Positions 9,992 through 20,778 of a stretch of DNA of 64,000 nt are shown here, piece by piece. Below the pieces are notes generated by a model. That model was not told where the DNA came from, did not search any database, and saw only the letters and a program-made list of their open reading frames with translations. Source of the stretch: Meloidogyne chitwoodi. Lineage: Eukaryota; Nematoda; Chromadorea; Rhabditida; Meloidogynidae. Positions within the stretch are counted from its first letter, which is position 1, and each line of letters starts with the position of its first letter. Location: NCBI GenBank assembly GCA_015183035.1, contig JACZZP010000012.1:248001-312000 (forward strand), written 5' to 3'. Position numbers and translations under genes: made by a program.

Positions 9992-12900
9992 TCAAGTAGA
10001 TATCATCTTAGTTTCATCAAAAATAATTATTTTAATTGTTTTCTTTTATATGGTAATTAAAATTAATATTAATAATAAAAGATTGTTTTACAGATAAATT
10101 AGTATCTGACATAAATGATTATAACCCAATGGAACTATGCCGATCAGGGATTAAAACATGTTATTTATCAATTGATTATGATAAAAGTTATTTTTATTAA
10201 TTTATTAATTTTTAAATTAAATTAAGATCAAAATGATTATAAAAATTATAGAGGTGGTTGTGGTGAATGTCCTGAAAATAAGTATTGTATTACTTGCAAT
10301 GGATTTTCATGTAATTATTATCTAAATGAACTTAAAAATGCAATTAAAAATTCCTTATTTTGCTATGAAACTAAAAATAGAAAACAAAACAAAGGAAATA
10401 TATGTAATGAAAATAAATGTTTCATATCTTTTGATGTTGATGTATTAGGTAAATTTAATAAAATTATAAAAAATAAGGATAATTTTTGATATAATTATTT
10501 ATAGTAGTTTTGTCTATTTCCCCTTATATCTCAATTTTATCGTAAAAATAAAAAATTATAAATATTTTACATTTAATATTATTATAAATTAATTTAAAAA
10601 ATTAAGCTGGGAATTATGATACAACAAATATGGAAAAATATACACAAAAGGGATGTGGAGATTGCCCTAACAATAAAATTCCTTGTAAAACATGTAATGA
10701 AAAGCTTTGCAACACTTATAATTTTTTTGGAAAATTTCATTTCTGTTATGTTAGTGATGGTAAATGGAAAGAATGTATTACTATTAAATCTTGTTATTAT
10801 GCTAAAGGAGAGGATAATAAAGGTAAATATTATTTAATTTATTGCAAGGATTAAATTCAGCAGAAAACTAGGGAAGCAAATTATTTGGATAAAAACTAGA
10901 ATTAAAATACTGGCATTTTGTTAATAAGACAAAACTTTAATTTTTAGTTTATCGTGGATGTGGTGAAGGACCTAAAAAAATTGTTCCTTTTGTTTCTTGT
11001 AAAGAAAATTTATGTAATAATAAAGAATTATTTGACAAAACATTGTTTTGCTTAGAAAGAAACTTAAATGAATTAAAAACAAAAAAGATGATAAATAAAT
11101 GTAATAAACAATGTGGTGTTGAACGGACTTTAAATGGAGATTGTTTGTGTTTTAATTAAAACAAAAACAATTAATTTTGTTTTAGTAATACAAGGATGTT
11201 TTGATTGTAAAACAAATGTTCCTTCAACACAATGCAAAACATGTAAGACAAATTACTGTAATGAGGAAAAGCTTGTTTATAAAAGTTGTTTTGATAAACA
11301 AGGTAAATTGTGTTTCGCACCATTTAATGGTAAATGTTTTGCTGAGAGAATGGAAACAAATGAAGGTTGTTTTAATTAGTTTATGTTATTTACAATAATT
11401 TAAATAATAATTTAAATTTAAGTAAACAAAAGCTGTGGAGATTGTCCTTCTAAAGAATGTAAAACATGTACAACACATCTTTGCAATGATGGAAAGAATT
11501 TAAAGTATTATTGTTTAGGTTCTAACGGAGAAAGTTTAGAATGTGATAAACCAGAATGTTATATTTACAAAGTTGAGTTAAATTATAATTTTATAATATT
11601 CTTATGGATTTTCATTCTTTCCCAATCAAAAATAAAAAAATTATTTTATTAAATTACAGATATAATTAAAGATACAACTTTATCAAAAAGTAAAGGCAAA
11701 TGTGGAAAATGTCCATCAAAGAATATTCCCTGCAGAACATGTAATAAAAAATTTTGCAATACTGAAAAATTCTTTAATGAAATATATTATTGTTGGACTA
11801 AAGAAAATATTGTTGAACAATGTAATATTAAAAAACACAACAAAATTTGTTATTATGCAGTTATAAATAATAAAACAAGTAATTAAATTTAAAAATATTA
11901 AAACTTTAAAATAATTTAAGTTGAACAAGGTTGTGGTGATAAAACAGATTGGAAGGAAAACAATGTTTTAGCTGTTAAATGCAATGAAAACATTTGCAAT
12001 ACTAAAAAATTATTTGAAAATAGTCTTTTTTGTTTGATTAAAGGAAAACATGACAATAAACATTCTAAAAAGATATTAAAACAGTGTAATGAAGAATGTT
12101 TTGTTCGTCGACATTCAGATGGAAAATGTTTGTTTAAAACAAATAATTTATTTTTTAATAAAAACAAATAAATAAATTTTTTATAAAACATTTTAAAGTG
12201 GAACAAGGTTGTGGAAACTGTGAAATAAATGCATCGCCAACAAAATGCAAAACATGTAAAAAAAGTTACTGTAATGACGAAAAACTTGTTTATAAACATT
12301 GTTGGGCAAATGAAAAACAAATGTGTACAACACAATTTAATAGTCCTTGTTTTACTGAACGGACAAAAATTAATAAAAGTTTATTTTTAAATAAATAAAT
12401 TAATTAAACTTTAAAATTATTTAAGTAAACAAAGGTTGTGGAAAATGTTCTTCCTCATCATGCAAAACATGTAATAAAAATCTTTGTAATGATGAAAAGG
12501 ACGAAAATTTTCCTTATTTTTGTTTAAACAATAAGGAATGCAAATCACCGTTTTGTTATGTAGCAACTTTAGAATCAAAGGATATTGGTTATTATAATTT
12601 TTATAAAAAAAAAAAACATTATCAGGGAAACATTCATTTGAATGTGGAAAGTGCCCTTCAATTAATGAATTGCCTTCAAAATGTGTGGATTGTAATAGTC
12701 CATTTTGTAATTCACAAAAGTTTTATTATAATTCTTTAGTTTGTTGGAATAAAACTAAAGAAATGATTAATGATACAAGCCAATTGAGAGTTTGTGCTAG
12801 TCAATGTTTTGTATCAAGGGATAATGATGGAATTGGTATTTTAAATATTGGAAAAATAATAATTAAATATTTTAATTAGTAAAACAAGGCTGTGGTATTT

Positions 12901-15199
12901 GTTCCAATGATCCTTCAATAGATTGTGTCAATTGTAAAAATACTAAATATTGTAATGTGGAAAAACTTGTTCACAAACAATGTTTTACTAATAAAGGAAT
13001 ATGTAAAACATCATTTAACACTCCTTGTTATATGATGAGAATTGAAGATAATACAAGTATGATTTTTATTAAAATATAATTTAAAAAAATTTCAAGTTGA
13101 AAAAGGTTGTGGAAAATGTAAAACTAAAGCATGTAAAGAATGTTCAAGCAATCGTTGTAATAATTGGGATAATATTAAATTTTATTGTAAAAGTAGTGGT
13201 GGAGTTAATGGTGTAAATCAATGTGATACACCTGATTGTTATATTATGAAATTAAATAATAAAGGTTTGTATTCTTTTTGCAACTTTTTCCCGCGGAAAG
13301 AAACAGCCTCGGTAACATTAGATCTTGGAAAAGATACTGCTAAAAGGGCAAAATATTCAGCTTAAACATTCAAAAACAATAAACGTTTAAAAACCGGAAA
13401 AAATAGAATAAACATTTATAGACCGAAAAGACATTGTAAAAACATTTAAATACCGGAAAACATTGAATAAACATAAACCGAAAACATTAAATAAACATTT
13501 ATAACCGGATAATGTTTTATGTAGTAAACAAAGTTTATTTTTAGATAAATATCACTATAATTGTGGAAAATGTCCAACCTCAACAAAAGATGCTACCAAA
13601 ATACCAAAAGAATTTAATATTAATAAAGTTTTATGCGCAGAATGCAATAATAATCCTTTTTGTAATAATGAAAAGTTTTTTAAAGAACAATTGTTTTGTT
13701 TAATGAAATCACCAAACAATTCAATAACAACAAAAGGAATAAGAGTTTGTAAAGGCAACTGTTATGTTTATAGAAATTTTACAACTGGGAAAGGTAAATA
13801 AAATAAAAGAACAATTAATCTTTACATGTTTTTTAGTAACACAAGGTTGTGGAAATTGTCCAACAAAAATTGGTAAAAATGAATGTACAACATGTAAGGA
13901 AAATTATTGTAATGAAGAACAACTTGTTCACAAACATTGTTGGATAAATGAAACAAACATATGTAAAACTAAATTTAACGCTCCTTGTTATACATGGAGA
14001 ACACAAACAAATAATGGTTTTAAAAATATAAAAAAATATTTTTAACTTTTATTAAATTTAAAGTTAGTAGAGGATGTGGAAATTGTCCTTTTGTTAATTG
14101 TAAAGAATGTAAAGGACATCGTTGTAATGATAAAGAACATCCTTATTATTGTATTGGATTTAATGGTAATTTTAAAGAATGTAAAGAAAATGATTGTTAT
14201 ATTGCTAAAATTGAAATAAAAGATGAAGGTTATTTTTTAAATTAAAATGTAAAATCTTAGCTATTCTTATACATTTTTAGATAATAAAATAGAACAATTC
14301 CATTATGATTGTGGAAAATGTCCTACAGGTGTTTTAGATATATTATCAAATAAAATAAATATGAGTAATTTACAATGTGTTGATTGTAATAATAAACCAA
14401 CTTGTAACTCTGATCCGTTTTTTAAACGTCAATTATTTTGTTGGGAAAAGAATTCTATAAATTCGAATCCAACTAAAGGTAATAGAATTTGTGAGAAAGG
14501 AGTATGCTTTATTGGAGTTGATAAAAAAGAAATTGGTAAATTTATACTTTTTTTCAATTTCAAATATTTAGGTCTAGTTCAAGGATGTGGTAAATGTTCA
14601 GAATATAAAAATTTAAATAAATGTAATGAATGTTCCTCTCCACTCTGTAATGATGAAACTAAACTTAAACCACCAAGGATGTGTTACCATTTAAATGCAC
14701 ACTTTCAACCTTTCAAAGTTAAAAATAAAACATGTCATCATGTAATTGATAATTGTTATATTGCAACAGATATTTTTATGAGAGGTAAGAAAATTAAAAT
14801 TTATAAGAACACCATCTTATGATATTCTTTTTGAGTGTCCTTATAATTAGAGTCAATAGTAATTTAATTTTTTAATTTTAAGCTGAACAAAACTGTGGAG
14901 ACTGTCCCTCAAAATATAAAAATTGTAAAACATGTAAAACAAATTTTTGTAATAATTCAACTTTAATTTCCATACAAACAACAACTAAAACAACAATTAC
15001 AACAAATAATTCAACAACAATTACAACAAATACTTCTACTATAATTACAAAAACAACATTTAAAACAACAGCAAAGAAAAGTTTAACAACAACAAAACAT
15101 TCTTTCACTAAAAAATCATCTGCTAATTTTAATAAATTTAATACAAAGATTATAATAATTTTAATTGTTTTGACAATTATTTTTAGTTGTCTTTCGTAA
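9992..15199 (+). CDS. Cys-rich tandem-module protein, 18 modules, Thr-rich stalk and hydrophobic C-terminus (left copy)
   Basis: I do not recognise the family by name. From about 10245 there are 18 modules of roughly 50-80 residues with the pattern GCGxCP...CxxCx(4,5)CN...C...C(Y/F)(I/V/A), mostly one exon each, separated by short introns. The CxxC...CN rhythm recalls Ly6/uPAR-like or nematode ET-type modules (inference). The last exon has a final CN module, a stalk rich in Thr/Asn, and a hydrophobic tail IIIILIVLTIIFSC before TAA at 15197, as in a GPI- or tail-anchored protein. Modules 8-16 form three repeats of a three-module block. The earliest exon I can join begins at 9992 after a TTTTAG acceptor. 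The signal-peptide exon of the right copy (55399) has no clear counterpart here, so the true start is unresolved. Inverted paralogue: 52939-55399. Confidence 0.78.
13375..13525. repeat. CCGGAAAACATT-type minisatellite in Cys-rich gene intron
   Basis: Units near CCGGAAAACATTGAATAAAC with spacing of about 30 bp repeat four to five times in the intron between modules 12 and 13. Related arrays lie at about 15385-15520, 26040-26210 and 52330-52770. Confidence 0.7.
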
Positions 15200-16285
15200 G
15201 AAGGAGAAGAAATAAATTATATCTAAATAATATTTTTATTAAATTATTTATTATTTAATTATTCATTTATATATTTTTTAATATATTTTAAGATTGATAA
15301 TATTTTTTAATTGCTTTGTAATAGTATTTTTAAATTTATAATAAATATTTTTTTATTTATGTTTCTCATTGAAAGGGTCAGTTTTTGTATAAAAATTTGA
15401 AAAACAGGCAAAAACATTGAGTAAACACTTTCAAACATTGAGTAATCACTTAAAAACATTGTATGTATGAATATTAAAACATTTAAAAACATTAAAACAT
15501 AATCAAAAACAAACAAAAAAACAGAAAAATTATTTTGGTGTCATTCAACTCTAATTACGAGTTCTTCGAATAACAATAGATTAATACATATGATCGTTAC
15601 CGGAAAATGTATCAGTGGAAAATCGTTCAGTGAAAATACGTCAGTGAAGAACCAGTACATAAAATCACAAAAACACATGTAAAACACAAAAAATGTAAAA
15701 CACTAAAACTCATGCAAAACACATATCTACATTTAAAACACAATACACTAAAAACACAAAATTTTAATGTATTTTTGTGTTTTACATATTTTTGTATTTT
15801 ACATGTATTTTAGTGATTTTATGTACTGTTTCATCACTGACCGATTTTCCACTGACGCATTTTCCGGGAGTCAATTTGATGAAGCTTTGGCCCTGCAGTC
15901 TAGTTTTAACTACTTCTCATTTTAACAATTTTTATTTTTTTCTATTTTTCATCATCCAATATTTTATCTCAATTAAAGTTAATGAATCATAAATTTTATG
16001 AATTTATTTAAAAATAACATTTTTATTTTTAATCAAACTAGTAATCTAAAAAATAAATAGTTTTATTAATTTATTTAAATGATCATTTATATATTTACAT
16101 ATTTATGTTTTAAATAAATTTTTTAGAAAATATTTTTAATCAAATTAGCAATCTAATTTATTAAAGTTTAGTTGATTAAATAGCTACATATTTATTACAT
16201 ATAAAATTTTATTATTTTATTTAAATAATCATTTATATTAAATATTTTAATTAAAATATTTTTATTTTTAGAAAATATTTTTAAA
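15200..16285. other. Intergenic region between Cys-rich and galectin-like genes (left arm)
   Basis: This holds CATTGAGTAA-type repeats (15385-15520), one MITE (15600-15867) and AT-rich DNA from about 15870 that aligns with the right-arm spacer 51791-52250. No further gene is seen. The final few hundred bases precede a signal-peptide exon and probably include the promoter. Confidence 0.6.
15600..15867. mobile_element. CCGGAAAATG-ended MITE, present only in left arm
   Basis: The left end CCGGAAAATGTATCAGTGGA and the right end CATTTTCCGG are inverted copies. Inside are the arms TACATAAAATCACAAAAACA and their complement. The right arm of the duplication has homologous flanks (near 52200-52310) without the element, so it inserted after the duplication. 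It belongs with the element at 4240-4450. Confidence 0.8.
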
Positions 16286-19200
16286 ATGATTGAAATTGTA
16301 TTAATTAATATTTTTACAAAACTTCTTTTACTATTTATATTTTTTAATTTTAATTATTTTGTTATTGTTCAAGGCTTTCAACCGGATAATTAGTATATTA
16401 ATTTAAAATATAACATTTTATTTAATTTTTTAAGTATTTATTTAACGGATATGGTCACCACTCATCATCAAATCTCCTATACGGCACAAGATCAGTGTAT
16501 GTTACGTCCTGATCAATTTGAACACAATTCTTATGGCTTAATTTTTAATAGGCCTGAATACTTGTTGTGTGACGAGTAAATTAATTAATTTAAATTATTT
16601 AATAAAATTAATTTGAATTAGATTATTAATTTGTTACCCAAGTCAATTGAGTGGGAATAACACACTTAATGGATTAATACGCTCAATCCCTTACCGTCTT
16701 AAAGAAAAAAAAGTAAAAATGCTTTAAAATTATTATTATTAATTAAAAATATTTTTTTTTATTTTGCAAAAAAAAAAAGTCCGCAAGTAATTTTGCGGAC
16801 TTTCCGCAAAAAACTTGCGGACTAATTTTTATGTTGTTTAGTGTTATTTGCTTTTTAATTAAATTTTAATAATTTTTAATTTAAAAGAATAACAATGTCT
16901 ACAAACTCTGTGAAGAAAAAAGAAAAAAATATTGTAAAGAAGGAGGAGACTGTTCTACGGGTAAACCAGGTTCAATATTATGGAATGGAATTAAATTGAT
17001 ATCAAAATATAATGAATCTAATGAAATATTTATTACAACAATTTCGTTGTCAATAACTAATGAAATGTTTATTTTTTTAATTTTAAAAATTAATTAATTA
17101 ATTTAAGTGTTGAATTACCAAATATTTCATTCTTTAACATTGAATTTGGAAACAAAGAAAAAATCACAACACATATCCAACAAACGGAAATTGTCAATTG
17201 TTTGTAATTTATTTATAAATAAAGAAATTAATTAAAAAAATTATTTTTGCGGATGTCCGCAAGTTTTTTTAAATTAAATGACATTTTGTCCAAATATTTA
17301 GGCAAAGGAAATTTTAAAATAATTTTTAATTCAAATAATTTAAATATAATTTCTTAACCTTTTTTAAGCAAAATATGTGGTGAAAAAAAAGATTGAATTT
17401 AAAAAAGATGAAAATTTGGCGAAAGAATATTTTTCAAAAATAAGCAAAGGTGCTTATTTGCATAAATATGTTGGTCTTTGGACTCTTGGATTGGATATTT
17501 TGCCATCCACTGCCCAGAGAACTATTAATTTATTTGTGTATAGAGGTTGTGGATGTGGAATGGAAGCTTGGGTAAGAAAAATTAAAATTTTTGAGTGTCG
17601 CACCAAAGTGTCCCACACTCAAGTGGCGGAACCAAAGTGTCCCACACTCAAGTGGTGGCACCAAAGTGTCCCACACTCAAGTGGCGGAACCAAAGTGTCC
17701 CACACTCAAGTGGTGGCACCAAAGTGTCCCACACTCAAGTGGCGGCACCAAAGTGTCCTTTCCGATTTAAAAATTTAAATGTTTAAGTAATTTGATATTT
17801 AGTTTAAAAAACCAACAACAAAAAATACATTGGTGCCCAAATCAATTGAACCTCAAACGAGTTCTACAAAAGGAAGACTATACAATGATACAATTTGTTT
17901 AAATAGAACATCTCCCAAAAAAACAAAACAATTAGGAAATATTACAGATGGCGAGTTATTCATTACTTTTATTCGTTGGACTGGCAGAAAAGGAAAATAC
18001 AACGTACTTCAAATTATTGATGACAAGGGAAAAATTGTGTTTGGAGTTTATATGACTGATAAAATTATTATACACCAATTTGAGGTAGATTTTGTTAGAT
18101 ATTATAACGAAATTTCAAAATTGTTAGGATTATACAAGTTGATTATTGAAAAAGCATCAATAATCGTAAAGTAAGGCCTTAGTGACATTTTGTCTCATTT
18201 TCTCTTAGTGACATTTTGATCTTAATTAAAAAATTTTAGCACCAGCATAATGATATTAGAAAAACTTTCCCTCAAAAAGCAAATGTTGTGAATATTGGAG
18301 CAACATTTTTTAGTCAATTTCGTATAACAAAGTATTACATATGGATGGGATTTAGCAGTGAAATTTGGGATAGTAAGTTTCGTGTCTATAAATATTGGAC
18401 AAAAAATTGGTGGGAGGGAAGATTATTCAATGGATCGAAAGAAAATATAATGATAATTGGTGGTAATTCTACAGTTATTACGCCAATAATTCTTAAAACA
18501 CTTAAAAGGGAGGAGGTCGAAATGGTAAGAAAATAAAAATTTTTTAAATGTTTTTAACAGTTTTTTACATTTATAGATGGCACAATTATATAAACATACC
18601 ATTCTTACGTCAAACCGAAGTAAATACAAATTCGATGTTAAAGAAATTCTTAACGATCAAGTCGAATTTCGTTTTCAATGCAACATCCGAATATGAAGTT
18701 AGTAAAATTAATGTCTAATTTAATTAATTTTATTATATATTTTAGAAAAAAGTAAATAATTCAACAGTATACCACTATTCGTACACTTCATCATTTAAAA
18801 GAAAACCATTCGAGTGTAATGTGGCAGTTGTTAAAATTGATAAAATGACGAGTTTTAATGTTGAAATTAATGAAGAAAAGTTCCAAAACAATACAATAAT
18901 AATAGATTTGCCAGTATGGAAGATAAATAAAATTAAGGTTTGTTTTGGTGTTTAATCTTGTTATTCGTACCAGGAATCATGCCGGCCCGATTCTCGAAAA
19001 CGAGAATTGCCGACAATTTTTGAGGCGGCAATTTCCGGTTTCTGAAAATTTGATGTTTGTCAAAGCTCCAATCTTTTATTTTTACTTTATTATTTTAAAG
19101 AAACTATATAATAATAATAATATTTAGATATCAAATACTGTTCAACTTCTTGACTATAAAAAATATGAAGTTGAAATAAAACCACCACAATTAAAACATA

Positions 19201-20661
19201 AAATAAACTTGGAACGAAAAATGAGGGGAACTATCCTTTGTTTTGAAGCAAAAATTCCAAAGGCAAAAGAATTGACCGGAGATAAAAGTTTTCAAGTTTA
19301 TTTATTAAACAACGCAAATGATTTTAATGAAAATCGTAAGGAATTTTATTTAATTAGTACGTTCTTATTAACTCTGTCCATTCTTTCCACTTTTTCTCTT
19401 CACTTAAAATTGGTCAAGGGACATAATGGTCAAAAAGTAATAAATAAGAATCAAATTATTTAAAAAAAATTTGTTAAACTTTGAGAGCAGCATAACTAAC
19501 TACATTTCACTTGGAAAAAATACAAATATTTTTTAATATTTTTTATTTAGATGGTAATACTGTAATGATGTTAAATTTTACATTTGACCCGTTAAATTAT
19601 ACATTTACTGATAAAAGTTTCACACATACTGGAGGAGAGAATTCCTTTTTACTTATAAAAAGTTTTGAAAAAAATAAATCTTGGACAGAAGAGAAAAAAT
19701 ATAAAAATCCAATAGGAAATACAGATATACCAATAATTGTGCATATAATTGCTGATGAAGGTTATTTCAAGATTGGCATTGATAAATCAACAGATTACCT
19801 TCATTATAAATATGTATTACCTCCTTGGGCTGTTGATAATGCTATGGCAAGTTTTACTTTTACCGAGATATATAAAAAAAAATTTCAGGTAACAGGCTAT
19901 ATATCCTCTCCTGAATTCTTCTCCTCTAATTGTAAAAATATCGAACAGAATTTTGTCTTACCTTCCAATATTTTCAAATTAAAGCAAGAATTGGACGATT
20001 ATGACCAGATTAATATTGATGGTAATATTCCAAAATATTTTGATAAACCTATTATTATCAATTTATTGTACAAAGCATTAGAACGGAACAGTAAAGGCTT
20101 GTCTATTTTAACTTTAATTTTATTTAAAAAATTTTTTATTAAGTTGGTAGAACTGTTTTACAACTTAACATTACAAATGCTTGTACATTTATGATATCTT
20201 CTTTAGGGGTATTTTTATATTTTTTTATTAATATTCTTACTTTTACTCTTACAGAAAATCTCATCTAAATGTAATACTCCTGCTGATAGCTCTATTTATT
20301 TTAGTTTGAAAGGAGAAGAAAGAGTTAGAATAAACTTTTCTTACGATAGCTGGAATGGAATTGAGCCTTATATAGAAACAGAATATTTTACTTTTAAATT
20401 AATGAAATATCAAACTACTCATTATAAAACGATACAGTATGTTCAAGTAAGTGGTTATTTTTAATTTTATAAGTAATTGGTAATTTAACTAAAATTCTTA
20501 CTTTGAGTATTTATTTAATTGAAGCTTAATTTAAATAACTTATTCCTTAACCAAAATGGGACTATAAAAATGTACTTTTATTAATTAAATTATTATTTTA
20601 GGTTATTGGACTTGATTTGGCAAAAGACAATCCAATTTGGGTGCGGAAATATACTGGTTGA
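16286..20661 (+). CDS. Multidomain galectin-like secreted protein (left copy; probably broken in the middle)
   Basis: Exon 1 (16286-16392) encodes a signal peptide, MIEIVLINIFTKLLLLF onward. Phase-consistent exons follow: 16435-16575, 16622-16712, 16888-17048, 17108-17199, 17369-17571, 17803-18165, 18240-18524, 18577 on, 18746-18937, 19128-19335, 19551-19846, 19889-20090, 20144-20208, 20255-20446 and 20602-20661. They make about five galectin-like domains. The clearest, around 19200-19850, reads GTILCFEAKIP, then WTEEKKY, then YFKIGID and YVLPPWAV. The canonical HxNPR site is replaced, so sugar binding may be lost. In the exon starting 18577 the frame meets TGA at 18694 where the right copy reads on for about 30 more codons, so this copy may make a truncated protein or be a pseudogene. 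The join 19846/19889 uses a GC donor (GCAAGT). Confidence 0.72.
16779..16823. repeat. GTCCGCAAG hairpin in intron
   Basis: AGTCCGCAAG at the left is mirrored by CTTGCGGACT at the right, with TTTTGCGGACTTTCCGCAAA between them. Other GCGGAC / CCGCAAG copies are at 17246-17262, near 21750, 57872-57893 and 58022-58042, and in the right arm near 51260-51310. Confidence 0.7.
17602..17758. repeat. 29-bp intronic minisatellite in left galectin-like gene
   Basis: Five full 29-bp units and a partial sixth start with ACCAAAGTGTCCCACACTCA. They alternate between endings GCGGA and TGGC, giving a 58-bp higher-order period. The array lies in the intron 17572-17802, after a strong donor TGG|GTAAG. Open frames crossing it are therefore not coding. 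An identical array is in the right arm. Confidence 0.9.
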
Positions 20662-20778
20662 TAAATAAATTAAAATTTCTTTTAAAATCTTTGTTCATTT
20701 TTTAGTTAATGTATTTTTCCTTTTTATATTTATTTTAAATAAATTAAAAAATATATATTTTAATAAATTATTGAAAAA

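Larger units (their letters stand above)
10094..20661 (+). repeat. Left arm of inverted segmental duplication
   Basis: This arm carries the Cys-rich gene then the galectin-like gene on the plus strand. The same two genes in the same order lie on the minus strand at 47478-55270. Similarity covers exons, introns and the intergenic stretch. It is mosaic: moderate over most of the arm and essentially identical over about 16590-18683. About 27 kb of single-copy genes separate the arms. Confidence 0.92.

Noticed and set aside
17302..17357. Alternative exon GKGNFKIIFNSNNLNIIS in the left galectin-like gene
   Set aside because: It fits the phase of the upstream exon but has no downstream GT before its stop. 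Direct joining of 17199 to 17369 also fits and keeps the domain going.
17575..17786. Cys/His/Pro-rich repeats KVSHTQV...KCPTLKW as part of the galectin-like protein
   Set aside because: A strong donor (TGG|GTAAG at 17572) and an in-phase acceptor at 17802 make the 29-bp array intronic.
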